A stretch of DNA of 64,000 nt from Palaemon carinicauda (GCF_036898095.1 NC_090725.1:205002263-205066262), one strand, 5' to 3'. Numbered from the stretch's first letter, positions 1 through 11,044 are shown. Notes: generated by a model not told the origin, from the letters alone. Made by a program: numbers and translations.

Positions 1-1
1 C

Positions 2-625
2 CACATAAGGTTGGTACTGGACAGCGAGGTGATTGTGAGATGCTTGAATCGACAAGGATCGAGGTCACCACCACTCAACCAGGTGATGTTGGCCATCTTT
101 CGACTGGCGGAAAAGAAGAAGTGGTACCTGTCGGCAGTTCACCTTCAAGGAGTCCGCAACGTGACAGCGGACGCTCTATCCAGGTTCACACCAATAGAGT
201 CGGAATGGTCCCTAGATGCAGGATCATTCTCCTTCATCTTGAGTCAAGTTCCAGAACTGCAGATAGACCTCTTTGCGACGAAAGACAACAAGAAGTTACC
301 CCTTTACGTGTCCCCGTACGAAGATCCCTTGGCGGAAGCAGTGGACGCGATGTCCCTCGACTGGAACAGATGGTCCAGGATTTACCTGTTCCCTCCTCAC
401 AACCTTCTATTGAGGGTCCTCAACAAACTGAGATCTTTCAAGGGAGTAGCGGCAATAGTGGCTCACAAGTGGCCGAACAGCGTGGTGTTCCCTCTGGTAT
501 TGGAACTACGGCTGAAGTGTCTACCGTTACTAGATCCAGTTCTGACCCAACGAGTTCAGAAGTCGACTGTCTGCACTTCATCACAGAAAACCCGGAACCT
601 GCAGCTCATGATTTTCTCTCCGTAG
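2..625 (+). CDS. DIRS-A1 RNase H C-terminal half plus Dam-like methyltransferase domain (5' partial)
   Basis: Frame 2 is open from the window edge to the stop at 623-625. It begins inside RNase H: LVLDSEVIVRCLN carries an active-site Asp, and the NVTADALSR segment is the usual last catalytic Asp region. After a linker ending in SQVPELQIDLFAT comes a region with YVSPYEDPLAEAVDAMSLDW and LFPPHNLL. This matches the place where DIRS elements carry a DNA adenine methyltransferase-like domain (a DPPY-type motif, here FPPH). The protein would help make and process element cDNA. No internal stop is seen in this part. The recombinase frame overlaps its 3' end. Confidence 0.75.
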   Translation, partial: HIRLVLDSEVIVRCLNRQGSRSPPLNQVMLAIFRLAEKKKWYLSAVHLQGVRNVTADALSRFTPIESEWSLDAGSFSFILSQVPELQIDLFATKDNKKLPLYVSPYEDPLAEAVDAMSLDWNRWSRIYLFPPHNLLLRVLNKLRSFKGVAAIVAHKWPNSVVFPLVLELRLKCLPLLDPVLTQRVQKSTVCTSSQKTRNLQLMIFSP

Positions 626-1586
626 CGGTGAGAAAACGTTTCGGGATTTCGAAAGACAGTATAGACTTTCTAGAGGAATATAAGTGCAAATCCACTAGAA
701 GGCAATATGAGTTATCATGGAGAAAATGGGTGGCCTTTGTCAAGGCGAAGAATCCGCAAAAGATCTCGACGGACTTCTGCTTATCTTTCTTCATCCACCT
801 CCATGGTCAAGGGTTAGCAGCCAACACTATATTAACGTGTAAATCTGCTTTGACAAGACCCATTTTGTATGCCTTCCAGGTCGACCTCTCTAACAATATT
901 TTTAATAAAATTCCGAAAGCCTGTGCTAGGCTCAGACCATCAGCACCTCCGAAGCCCATTTTATGGTTTCTGGATAAAGTTCTTCTTTTCGCTTCGCTGT
1001 TGAACAATGAGGAGTTTGCTTTAAAGGATTTGACCCAAAAGTTATTTTTCTGGTTGCACTCGCTTCGGGGGCCAGGGTTAGTGAAATTGTAGCCCTCTCG
1101 AGAGAGGAAGGTCGTGTTCAGTTCTTGGATGGGGGAGAACTGAACTTGTTTCCGGATCCTACGTTTCTCGCCAAGAACGAGTTACCCACCAACAGGTGGG
1201 GTCCCTGGAGAATCTGCCCTCTGAAAGAAGATGCATCTCTATGTCCAGTGGAATGCTTTAAGGTCTATCTTCGTAGAACTTCAGACTTCAGGGGTGGTCA
1301 ACTATTCAGGGGAGAAACATCAGGCTCAAATTTATCCCTGAAACAACTTAGGGCAAAAATCACCTATTTTATTCGCAGAGCGTATCCAGACAGTACACCC
1401 GCAGGTCACGATCCGAGGAAAGTTGCCTCATCCTTAAATTTCTTCAATAGTATGGATTTCGAACATCTTCGCTCATACACTGGCTGGAAGTCTTCCAGAG
1501 TTTTCTTTCGTCACTATGCGAAGCAAGTGGAGCAACTGAAGAGGTCTGTGGTAGCAGTGGGTAGTGTCGTTAAACCTTCTGTTTAA
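502..1586 (+). pseudogene. DIRS-A1 tyrosine recombinase, frameshifted
   Basis: This recombinase would integrate circular element DNA. The N-terminal SAM-like part lies in frame 1 (KCKSTRRQYELSWRKWVAF onward) and overlaps the upstream ORF, as is usual in DIRS. At about 1044-1050 an extra T in a T-run moves the reading to frame 3, where the catalytic core continues: LASGARVSEI (first Arg), GHDPRKVA (His-x-x-Arg), and SRVFFRHYAK (second His and Tyr nucleophile). All catalytic residues are present once the shift is allowed for. The stop is at 1584-1586. The start is not fixed; 502 is a nominal position within the open frame-1 stretch. Confidence 0.8.
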
Positions 1587-2498
1587 CTCTGCGAGGAACA
1601 GTGAATTTGATTGGGACGATTAATTCTGGGGTGGGTGTGTAGTTACGAACTGTTCTACAAACCAAGTGTTATGGCACGAGGGTGCCCACATTGACTGTTC
1701 CATATTTAAAGGTGAACCTAGCATAAGTGCAGACATGTGTGCCAAGCGTTTCCAACGCTAATGTAACTGATTAGTAATACAGACTTTTATGATTTTGATA
1801 CTTCGGTATGTTAAAAGTGGCGTTAATGTCTTCTTTCCGATAAACAAGTTTTCTGTTTACTATCATGTTTATGCTTATTTTTGGTTATCCTCCTCTTATA
1901 TATGTATAATTGTTGTTTAACCTGTTTTATTTTATTGTTTGTCAATAAACTAGTTCTTGTGAACCTTTCGTCTCCTTCGCCTGTGTCATTTTCTTGAAAT
2001 GATTTAGCATTAAGTTTACTTTGTATATTTATCTGGGATAATTCCAATAGATTGTTCCTTTATGCAAGCATCTTTCATTGGTTTATGCTTTCCCCTAGCG
2101 GGAGGACTCCATGCCCTAAGGGGATGGTGGCGGATGTGCAAGTTTTCCTCCTACCCGGATATAAACCTTTGTCCAATCCAGTAATCGAACGGGTAACTGG
2201 TCCATATTTCATATTGACTCAGTGGTTCTTTACAAACTATGCTTTACATGATATAGAGTGAGACCACTATATTGGCTTGTCTGTTATTCATACATAGGTA
2301 TGTGTACTCTTCGAGACTTTTCCAGAGTCTAGTATGACTCTTCCCTGTAGGGGGCAGGAAGCACTAACATGGTCTATGGTTAGATGAAAAGATGTATGAC
2401 GGTAACATCTTAGGTCTCTAGGTCTAGTTGGCCGGAAATACCTTCGGGGAGTACGGCACGTTTTGAGAATCCACAGATACAGTAATGCTCTGGTATAC
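1587..2498 (+). other. DIRS-A1 3' noncoding region
   Basis: No open frame here resembles a protein. An AATAAA at 1944-1949 could serve as a polyadenylation signal for the element transcript. The rest is AT-rich sequence leading into the internal complementary region. Confidence 0.5.
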
Positions 2499-2592
2499 TT
2501 CCATCAGGACGACATGGCTTGAGCCCAAAAAACGGATTTTGAGCGAAGCGAAAAATCTATTTTTGGGTGAGATGGCCATGTCGTCCTGATGG
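2499..2592 (+). repeat. DIRS-A1 internal complementary region (ICR)
   Basis: The first part (CCATCAGGACGACATGGCTT..GAGCCC) is the complement expected of the element's left end, which is outside the window. The second part, from AACGGATTTTGAGCG through GTCGTCCTGATGG, is the reverse complement of the right end at 2995-3055. A, B and fragment copies in this window repeat this arrangement. Confidence 0.78.
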
Positions 2593-3055
2593 ACCCGCCC
2601 TTCCCTTTTCCTCTAAAAAGGGCTGTAGGACACCTCCCTACATACAGTATCTGTAGCACCTCGTGTATCGCTACAAGGAATACAGATGGCTCCGTGAGCG
2701 GCGCAATGCACGCTTACGAAACGGTAGAGGAGAGATACCTTGCGAGCGGCTCTCCTTTCTTTCTCGTTTTTCGTTTTCTTGCCAATTGACCCCTTCGAAG
2801 TGTTAACTCTGTTCTGGGTGCAGATTGCTATGTGGCGTGTCAAGAATACGTCCTCTGATATTTCGCGATATCCCAGGTTCTTTTATTAGGGATATTTGCT
2901 CCAGGAGTTAGAATTCTGGGTACCTTAAGGTAAATTCTCTGGGAATATCGCCGTAGTTATATATACCCAAGGAAGCTACCCTTTAGGAACTTCCATCAGG
3001 ACGACATGGCCATCTCACCCAAAAATAGATTTTTCGCTTCGCTCAAAATCCGTTA
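2531..3055 (+). repeat. DIRS-A1 3' inverted terminal repeat
   Basis: The segment is bounded by inverted copies of a sequence of about 60 bp (GGATTTTGAGCGAAGCG.. at 2533 and ..CGCTTCGCTCAAAATCC at 3037-3053). Much of the interior reappears at 3780-4068 in the neighbouring fragment. Confidence 0.75.
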
Positions 3056-4105
3056 AATCTTCCAAGGAGATTGGTATCGACTTAAAAGGTATAGGAGGTG
3101 TCAGTCTCCACTTAAAAGACGATACAAGGGCAATTGGGGACATGTATGAAAGTATACTAAAGCCCCTAGGCTAGTTAGCCTAGACGCCGTGAGAATCGGT
3201 CATCGAAACTCTCATATACAGTAGTATCTTGGAAGGGGAAAATTTTACACAGTAATATCTTAATTGTTATAAAATATTGCCTGATCTTCAATAAAACTTT
3301 ACCAGGAAGGTTTTATCATGCATGAAGTGTATGGGTGCCTAGGCTAGGAAGCCTAGCACTCGTGGGGCTCGGTAATAAAATTGCCAAATCCACGAAAACA
3401 TGGGCATAATATAAGAATTCCTAGCTAAAAGCTAAATAGCTAAAGATATTAAAGTGAAATATGCCGGGAACGTCGTTTTGGCTAACTAAATGTACATGCA
3501 AAGAACGACCGCGTTCAAGACGCCATCCGGCTGGGCAACAGCTCTTGTTACGTTAATTACGAATATATTTCGAGGAAAAAACTGGCAAGAGCTTACATTT
3601 ATACAAATCAAAGATAGTACTTAACTTTCCAGAGGCAGATGAGGCTGGTGAAGACATCATAGCTCAAAAACAATCTAAAATAGTGAGAGGTACACGGGGT
3701 AAACACCGGTAAGGAACGCTACACGAGAAAGAATTACTAGATGGCGCCACACGGTGGCGTGCTGGTGCTCAATCACAGTATGAGTAGGAGTGTTGCCTTA
3801 ATAACGGCTCTCCTACAATTCTTGCCACTTTCCCCTCTCGAAGCGTAAACGCTATTAGGGGTGTAGATAGCTATGTGGCGTGTCAAGAATACATCCTCTG
3901 ATCTTATGCGATATCCCTTTAAGATAATACAAGGGATACTCGCGCCAGGAGTTAGAATTCTGGATACCTTTAGTAAAATTCTCTGGGATATATCACTGTA
4001 GTTAAATATAACCTAGGAAGCTATTAAGAAGGAACTTCCATCGGGACGACATGGCCTGAGCCCAAAAATGGAACCTTCCATCAGGACGACATGGCTGAGC
4101 CCAAA
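3056..4105 (-). mobile_element. Inverted 5' end fragment of a lineage-A DIRS element
   Basis: From 4068 on the minus strand the sequence starts with TTTTTGGGCTCAGGCCATG, the left-end sequence predicted by the A1 ICR, and then matches the A1 terminal repeat (for example ATGTGGCGTGTCAAGAATAC at 3870-3889 and again at 2829-2848). A second short copy of the same tip lies at 4069-4105. It abuts the A1 right end at 3055/3056. No coding domain is visible, so only a 5' leader is present. Confidence 0.6.
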
Positions 4106-5784
4106 AATCTATTATGTTTTCAAGTATTGCTACGCTTGCGTAGGCCTAGGTATGGCAAATTATAATAAATGTAACTAAACCATATTTACTCTACATAATA
4201 TTGGCAAAATTTCATAATGAATACTGTAGCCTATTTGAAGAAAAATTACACATCAAGAATGAAATCAACTTTTATCTGTTTTAGTCCAGCTGAGAAAATG
4301 TAAACTTTGAGTTGTGGTTGTTCATAGCAACATTTATCTTTCTCTTTCTAACATTTTGATAAATTTGATGGTATTGTTAATGATGGTAGTAATAACATTT
4401 AGATTAGCATAATCTTAAATTTTCATTAAAAATCCATCATGATTACAATTATCCTTACGTTCTCCAATCTCGCACCATTTCTGTCCCATTGAACGCTCTA
4501 GTGGCAGTGCAATTGTTCTATTCCTTGGCTGCTTGTATAACTTAATTTAAAACTAGTCTAGTACTTGCTTTTATTCTTGCTGGTGGTTCCATAATTGATG
4601 TGGATACAAGTTAAAACGAAATTAAACTGACTTGTAACTCAAGTTCAGAAAGATATTTGAGAAATGGAATGTATATTTATCCTTCGTAATGGTTTAGAAT
4701 TATTGTAAATGATCATACTGTCATTAGCAGTAGTTTGTCTTTGTTGACCAACCGCAAACAGAATGGTTCTCCTGTTTTGTTAAGTGTGTAGGAATTTTTA
4801 AGGATACGGTACATAAAATTTTTGTAATAACATCATTTGTTAAAAGCTCTTTGTATCATTAGTTATCACTTGATTGTGTAAATGCATCTGTTTGTTTGTT
4901 ATGATTGGCGATGAATCATGAACAAAAGAATGGTTTCTGTTTGAGGCAGCGTGTTTAGGAAAATCATGATATGAAATTGTCTTCATTTCATTTATTTTGA
5001 AATTCTTAGGAAAAGTAGTGAGATAACATTAGCAATAACAGAGGCATTACATAATCTATATTTGGTAAGATATCTGTTGCTGCAAAAGCTAACCTATAAA
5101 AAATATTTGTAAATACGTTCATATGTTAGTTACGATTACGAATGAAACACAAACATAGCAGTGGTTTCCATTTCAGGTAGTGTGCTTAGAAAAAGCATGA
5201 TATATAATCTCTTTATCAAGTTATTTTGGATTTAAAAGGATACAGCAAAAGCTAGCCTATACACGGATGGTTTTGTAATTCTCCTGTAATCTTATACAAC
5301 AGATATGACCTAAAATCATTAACATTTGTCCTAATATTAGGTTGTCTTATACACAGAAATATACAGTATGTACACCTTTCCTCGGTGTAATTTTAAACTT
5401 TTTCAAGTTATTAGGTCTTTAAAACTGTTTTAAAGTTTTACTTATTCATAGGAACAATTTCATATTAGAAAAAAACTATACAGTACATAGAAAGTATTGA
5501 AAAAAGGTAGTAAAAACACTTGACTGGGTAAGTTGCCATTTGCCTTGGCCCTAATGGAATTATTACGATTATGTGTATCAAAATCTGCTATTTTCCAGAT
5601 CTGCAAGACCATGAGTTAACCAAATTCTGGCATAATTGGGGACCCTGCTGTATATCAGTGGGGTGTCTGTATTATGAAAATTATTTTCAACTAGGATTTT
5701 AGCAAGAGGCTCTCATCAGAATTTTTTTCCATCATTAACATTGTGTTTGTAATTGCTAAATTAGGATTAATTTATCCCTTGCAG
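4106..5784 (+). other. AT-rich noncoding sequence, probably Dicer intron
   Basis: No convincing exon or transposon protein was found. Two loosely similar stretches (about 4900-5070 and 5130-5270, each with a GCAAAAGCTA.CCTATA motif) look like an old duplication. A relic transposon tip is annotated at 5631-5650. A pyrimidine-rich acceptor (TTATCCCTTGCAG) ends the region. Confidence 0.45.
5631..5650 (+). repeat. Relic terminal inverted repeat of a TA-flanked DNA transposon
   Basis: CATAATTGGGGACCCTGCTG followed by TA closely resembles the right tip of the element ending at 48779 (ATAATTCGGGACCCTACTG followed by TA). No matching left tip was found upstream, so this is either truncated or chance similarity. 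Confidence 0.3.
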
Positions 5785-5868
5785 GAAATTGAAGTTCCAA
5801 AGTGCCTAGGGGACCTAATTGAAGCTCTTATTGGAGCAGTTTACATGGACAGCAATAGAGACTTAAAG
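5785..5868 (+). CDS. Dicer: Dicer exon: RNase IIIb catalytic helix
   Basis: The exon encodes 28 residues, EIEVPKCLGDLIEALIGAVY then MDSNRDLK. Dicer enzymes cut long dsRNA or pre-miRNA, and this is the second metal-binding part of RNase IIIb: the GDLIEA motif supplies the conserved Asp and Glu. It follows TTATCCCTTGCAG and ends at AAAG|GTGAGT; both ends are phase 0. It joins in frame to the exon at 6134. VPK-LGD-EALIGAVY-DS is typical of Dicer rather than Drosha. Dicer-1 and Dicer-2 cannot be separated safely; the KNCVRQLYE segment of the next exon leans towards Dicer-2. Reading on past 5868 into the CT repeat is an artefact. Confidence 0.88.
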
Positions 5869-5871
5869 GTG

Positions 5872-5873
<2 letters not shown>

Positions 5874-5952
<79 letters not shown>
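5874..5952 (+). repeat. (CT)n microsatellite in the short Dicer intron
   Basis: About 39 uninterrupted CT units start a few bases after the splice donor of the preceding exon, within an intron of 265 bp. Confidence 0.95.
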
Positions 5953-5954
<2 letters not shown>

Positions 5955-6133
5955 TTTGCGTGAATACTGAATTGTTATTTCTTGGCTGGACCCAATGTAG
6001 TTTAACCTAATAGTTTGAAATTTAATTGTATTTCCATGTAAAATTCAGCTATTGTTCATTGAAAGTTTCCATTCTTTATGCTGTCAAATCATAAACTGTT
6101 CTATTTTAATATTTTTCTAATTAACTTTGTCAG

Positions 6134-6289
6134 GTGACCTGGGATGTTGTAATGGTGCTCATGGGAGATGTTTTCAATAAGAACCATGACAATATACCAA
6201 AGAATTGTGTAAGGCAGCTGTATGAAATTGCAGGATCAGTAGAATTTGAAAAAGGAAACCAAGATGGGCTAGCTATGTATAAAGTAAAG
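6134..6289 (+). CDS. Dicer: Dicer exon: end of RNase IIIb and lead-in to dsRNA-binding domain
   Basis: This 156-nt, phase-0 exon encodes 52 residues from VTWDVVMVLMGDVF to LAMYKVK. It continues the helix after the RNase IIIb catalytic motif (the family pattern is W-x-V-x-x-x-x-x-P/D), then IPKNCVRQLYE, the linker before the C-terminal dsRBD, and the first strand of the dsRBD. It follows AACTTTGTCAG and ends at AAAG|GTAAGT. The next exon should carry the G-x-G..AK..AA part of the dsRBD; none was recognised up to 64000. DIRS-B1 starts 125 bp downstream, so the following intron is filled with transposons or the gene is broken. Confidence 0.87.
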
Positions 6290-6414
6290 GTAAGTATTGC
6301 ATAATTTCACTAGCCCCTCAATGTAGATGTTTCAGGGGTCTGCCCTAATAGGCCAGTCAGATAAGACAAAAAGAATGTTGTTGAAGGGAAAAATGTATGG
6401 AAATCTACAATTTG

Positions 6415-6583
6415 AAATATTTAACTTAGCCGGTGAATATATAATAGCTGCTACTCAGCGGCTCGACAGAAAACACACTCAAAAACTCGCGAGCGATCGC
6501 TATGAAGGTTGCGGGTGTGACCACCAGCGCCAACTATCGGCCAGATACCACTCTTGCATGTAAACAAACCCTTCAATTCTTCT
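6415..6583 (+). repeat. DIRS-B1 5' inverted terminal repeat
   Basis: The stretch from AGCTGCTACTCAGCGGCTCG to CCCTTCAATTCTTCT is repeated almost perfectly in reverse complement at 12665-12810. The outer about 35 bases differ from the right end, which is what an ICR-based DIRS architecture predicts. Confidence 0.88.
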
Positions 6584-7405
6584 CTGTCGACGTTGACGAC
6601 AAGACGTATCATTACTCGCTGTAGAACCTGGAGTTTTCTCAACATATTTGGTGAAGTACTTCATTTTGGTTTGAGCTTTCGCAGTACAGGTGTTTTATCT
6701 TCAACTTAAATCTTGAACTCGTTTTTGGATAGATTTAATTTTTGATGACTTTGGATTGTTTTTTGGACTTTCCTTGACTTTTAAATGGCCGACCCTTCCC
6801 TTAGTACGGAAGTGTGTTTAGGCTTTTAGCAATTATCTTATCACGTTATAAATTAATTATAGATTTTCCTCTATATATTTTATATCTCACCCGCCTTTAT
6901 TAGGCCTCTTCGATTAGCTTTCCATTTATAATAAACATCAAGATAAATTTTAATGATTTGTTTATATGCGACCTTTCCTGAGAGTAGGCGGTCCTAACTT
7001 GGTAACCGAAGTTAAACAACGTTGAGCCCTTTCAATCGTAAATAACGTTTACAGAGCTAATGATTTAAAACTTATTAAATGAATATTTTTTAGTAGATAT
7101 TTTATGAAAGATTTTCTTTGAATAGTCTTCGTACTGTTTCAAAGATGAACTAACGTTTAGTTTATTCATGCTACGCAGTTTGCGCTCTATCGTTACGATA
7201 GAGAGAGAGAGAGTATCACGGTTTCACTTTGCAGAAAGAGTAAATCGATTCTGACGTTTTGTTCATTCTTCTTTCAAAGCTTAAATGTTTTAAATTCTAT
7301 TTTAAAGGAACTTTTTAATTGAAAAACCTTTCAGTTTTTTCCTTTGGTCAAATAACCTGTTTTTTGACGAAACGTAAGTGGGCTCTTCTCTTCGGTGCGA
7401 AATCA

Positions 7406-7436
<31 letters not shown>

Positions 7437-7922
7437 CGGAGGGAGAGAGAGGAGAGAGAACGTTCCGATCTTTATCTCGTCCCAAGCGAGTAACGTTGTT
7501 CTCGAGTTACTCTCGTCCCTAGTCTCTGTACGGGGAGAAAGGATAAAACGTTTTTAGTTTTTTTTTATTCTCGTCCCAAGGCACTGTACGGTGATAGATT
7601 GAAAACGTAGTTTTTGAATGAACTAGTGTTTAGTCTCTTCCCCAGCCACTGATCTTTTTATCTTAAAATATGTTTACTTTTTTTTTTTTTGCTGGTATTA
7701 ATGTGCTTACATTATACGACTGATTTCGCAATTATAACCTTTTGATGAGGGTAGAATTGCGTGCTTCAGGTAGAAATCAGTTTTATTCATACCTAATGTG
7801 AATTGTTAAAAAATTCGATTTCAGTGAAATAAGTGCAAAACAGAAAATCGTAGTGATAAAGTGATATTGCGCAAAGTGTTATCAGTGTTGAGACCGAGGG
7901 TTCGTCTGTTCGTGCCTGTCGT
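6584..7922 (+). other. DIRS-B1 5' leader
   Basis: AT-rich sequence with no confident coding region. It includes a (GA)-rich stretch at 7405-7456 and short poly-T runs. It separates the 5' ITR from the first gag-like codons. Confidence 0.5.
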
Positions 7923-9540
7923 TTGCCTAGTCCGGGACCTCTTGCAAGCTCCCAAGCCCAGGGGAGAAGTAATGTCGTACGACTTATGGGTTCGAGAGGC
8001 CTTGATCAGCGAACAGACGTTCCTTCTATGGTATCAGGTGTATCTCACCAAGATCACCCCTACCATAAGGCGAGAGAGACGATTTTCTCCTCGTCATCCG
8101 AAGGCTTTTCGCATAAGAAACCGTGGAACAAGGTTTCGAGGCCCTTTAAGCGAAAGTCAGTCCTATCAGGACAGGTCCAGCGTCCTGGTTTTAACTATTA
8201 GGACAGCTCTGACCCTATGCAGTCATCAGAAGACTGCTAGTCGCCTAAACAAAAGCGTAACACAGACTCCGAGAGTTTTTGTAGGCAAGGTTTTGCAGTC
8301 ACAGACGTTACCCTCGTCTCTTACCGCAACCATTCCCGTTGATCCTAAATGGGTTGTACGGCAAGGCATGCAGAATAAGCTTGCCTCCCTTATGGAAGAC
8401 TATTCTGCCGATAAGTCCGTTGAGCCTAGCCGTTTATCTCATCGAGATCCTGGCCTTCAGCCACCCAAACGTTCCTTTGTGCGTCCTGTTGACGTTGGCG
8501 TAGCCAAGTCACGTCAGTCAGGTTGTTTAGAACCACACTCGATGCGGTCTCGTGTGGATTTTCAGCGCATTTGGACGTTTGGCCACTTGCTGATGCTCCT
8601 GTTGACGTTCAGGACGTTCGCCAACCATCGGAGTTGACTTGTTTTGACGCTGAGCGTCAACCTCCGTATTCTAGAGTTGTTTTGACTGCTGAGACTAGGC
8701 GGTCAAAGCAGTCTCGAGTGGACGCTGTGCGTCCTCACGCACCTGTTGTTGTTGTTGACAGTTCACAGACTGTCAAGCAGTTACATGACGTTACATCCTG
8801 GTCCGCTACTAATGCACCAGTGCGTGTGGACTCTGCTTGTAAAGCATTGCCACCACGGTAGGTCTCTCCCTTGCTTGAGACTCGGCTATTGTCGGACAAG
8901 GTTCCTTCAGATGAGGAAGTTGCTGTTCCCGCTCCTACTGATATTCCCTTGAGGACTCTGTCAGACGGAGAGGAGCCTAAAGCTGCTTAGCCCTCTATGG
9001 ACTTTAAATAAATCTTACTGATTTTTAAGGATCTTTGTCCGGATCTTTTTGTAACTGCTGCTCCTCGTTCGCCTAAACGTCAGAGTTTACACTAGGCCTA
9101 GCTACTTCGAAGCCGTTGTTTCATAAGCTAGTGCTCTCTCGCTCTTCTAAGAGAGCTTTACGTTTGCTAGGCGACTGGTTTATCACCAGGAGGAGTTTGG
9201 GGGAGACAGCCTTTGCTTTCCCTACTTTTAAGCTGGCTTATAGAGCGAGAGTCTGATATGACACGAGAGAAGTTCTCGGCTCTGGAGTTCCTGCCTCTGC
9301 CCAGATAGACTTCTCAAACCTCATAGACTCTCCCTGGCGCCTGGCCATGAGACGCTCCAAGATTTTATGGTCGACTTCAGAGCTATTTTCGAGCGTTTGA
9401 AGTTTTGCTGTACAATTATGTCATGCATAAACAAGGCTTTCAGGGATGGCTCCTATGATCTGATAGCCACGTTCTCTCTGGCAGCCATGTTCACTGCAGG
9501 AGTACGTAAGAGGCAAGTGCGCTCAATGTGTTCATTGTCA
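7923..9540 (+). pseudogene. DIRS-B1 gag remnant
   Basis: Frame 3 gives stretches of hydrophilic gag-like protein broken by stops: KPWNKVSRPFKRKSVLSG near 8120, SCGFSAHLDVWPLADAPVDV near 8550, and LLSDKVPSDEEVAVPAPTD near 8890. DIRS ORF1 would encode the structural protein that packages element RNA. The C-terminal part and the N-terminus of RT seem to be missing, because RT motifs start abruptly near 9538. The assignment rests mostly on position and composition. Confidence 0.5.
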
Positions 9541-11044
9541 AGACAAACTTCACGATGAAGTCTACCAGGCTGTCTTGACAGCATTTATGGAAGGCGACTG
9601 GATGGTCTCTCTCGACATTCAGGAGGCATACTTCCACATTCCTATACACCCGGATTCCCAACCGTTTCTGAGGTTTGTTTACAGGAATGTGGGGTACCAA
9701 CGAGCCCTGTGCTTTGGCCTCAGTCCTGCTCCTCTCGGGTTTACGAGGCTCATGAGGAATGTGGCAAAATCCCTCCATCTATCGGGGATCCGAGCCTCCC
9801 TGTACTTGGACGACTGGCTTCTCAGAGCATCGTCCAGTCTTCGCTGTCTGCAGGATCTACATTGGACGTTGAGTCTGGCCAGTGAGTTGGGACTTTTGGT
9901 CAACCTAAAAGTCCCATCTGATCCCATCCCAGATTATTCTATATTTGGGGATGGAGATTCGCAGTCCAGTTTTTTTTCGGGCTTTTCCGTCTGCCACCGA
10001 ACAGAACAAGCCCAGCTCGAAGTCCAACTAATGCTGAAAAGAAAACGTTTGTTCAGTCAGGAGTTGGAACAGTCTCGTAGGGACTCTCTCATCCCTGGAG
10101 CAGTTTGTCTCACTAGGGAGACTACACCTTCTGCCTCTCCGGTTCCATCTAGCCTCTCACTGGAACTAGGACAAGACGTTAGAGACGGTATCATTCCCCG
10201 TCTCCGAACCAGTAAAGGCATGCCTGAAATGGTGGGACGGCAATATCAGTCTGAGAGAGGGACTATCCCTAGCAGTCAAGAACCCAAACCACGTGTTGTT
10301 CTCAGACACGTCGGATTTGGGTTGGGGTGCGACCCTGGACGGTCGGGAATGCTCGGGTTTGTGGACCTCAAGTCAGAAGAGCATGCACATCAACGGCAAG
10401 GAGCTATTAGCAGTCCACTTGGCCTTGATGATATTCGAAAGCTTCTTCGAAACTAAGTGGTAGAGGTCAACTCAGACAACACCACAACTTTGGCGTACAT
10501 CTCCAAGCAAGGAGGCACACACTCCTTCACGCTGCTCGAGATCGCAAGGGACCTTCTCTTATGGTCAAGAAATCGAGGCATCTCCCTGTTGACGAGATTC
10601 ATCCAGGGGGACTTGAACGTCTTGGCAGACTGTCTCAGTCGGAGGGGTCAGGTGATACACACGGAATGGACCCTCCACAAGGACGTGGGCAAGAGTCTTT
10701 GGGCTACTTAGGGTCAACCCACCATAGACCTCTTTGCCTCCTCGTTGACCAAAAGGTTACCAATCTATTGCTCTCCAGTCCTAGATACAGAAGCAATCCA
10801 CATAAACGCGTTTCTACTGGATTGGTCTCTTCTGGACTTATATGCATTCCCACCATTCAAGATAGTCAACAAGGTACTGCAGAAGTTCGCCTCTCACGAA
10901 GGGACAAGGTTGACGTTGGTTGCTACCCTCTGGCCCGCGAGAGAGTGGTTCACCGAGGTACTTCAATGGCTGGTAGACTTTCCAAGAAGTCTTCCTCTAA
11001 GGGTAGATCTGTTACGTCAGCCCCACGTAAAGAATGTCCATCAA
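9538..11044 (+). pseudogene. DIRS-B1 RT-RNase H-methyltransferase, multiply broken
   Basis: RT motifs are clear: DWMVSLDIQEAYFHIPIHP, ALCFGLSPAPLGFTRL and ASLYLDDWLL (the YLDD active site). RNase H follows with VLFSDTSDLGWGATL near 10302, HINGKELLAVHLAL near 10390, and VNSDNTTTLAYISKQGGT from 10463, then NVLADCLSR. A methyltransferase-like segment from about 10715 has IDLFASSLTKRLPIYCSP and LYAFPPFKI. Damage includes shifts near 9920-10290 and stops at 10454-10456 and 10709-10711. The order RT, RNase H, then FPPF-type domain is characteristic of DIRS. Confidence 0.82.

Larger units (their letters stand above)
1..3055 (+). mobile_element. DIRS-A1: 3' part of a DIRS-type YR retrotransposon (lineage A)
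   Basis: The element enters the window already inside its RNase H domain and runs through a methyltransferase-like domain, an overlapping tyrosine recombinase, an internal complementary region (2499-2592) and a 3' inverted terminal repeat ending near 3055. DIRS elements integrate through a YR instead of a DDE integrase and lack long direct repeats; the layout here fits that. The protein order and sequence match elements A2 and A3 in this window. The RT and gag lie upstream of base 1. The YR is frameshifted, so this copy is probably dead. Confidence 0.88.

Noticed and set aside
5743..5970. Open frame running from the Dicer exon into Ser-Leu repeats
   Set aside because: The frame continues only because (CT)n has no stops; the exon ends at the GTGAGT donor at 5869.
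9367..9558. Separate small gene before the DIRS-B1 RT
   Set aside because: It is part of the damaged gag-to-RT region and has no independent support.
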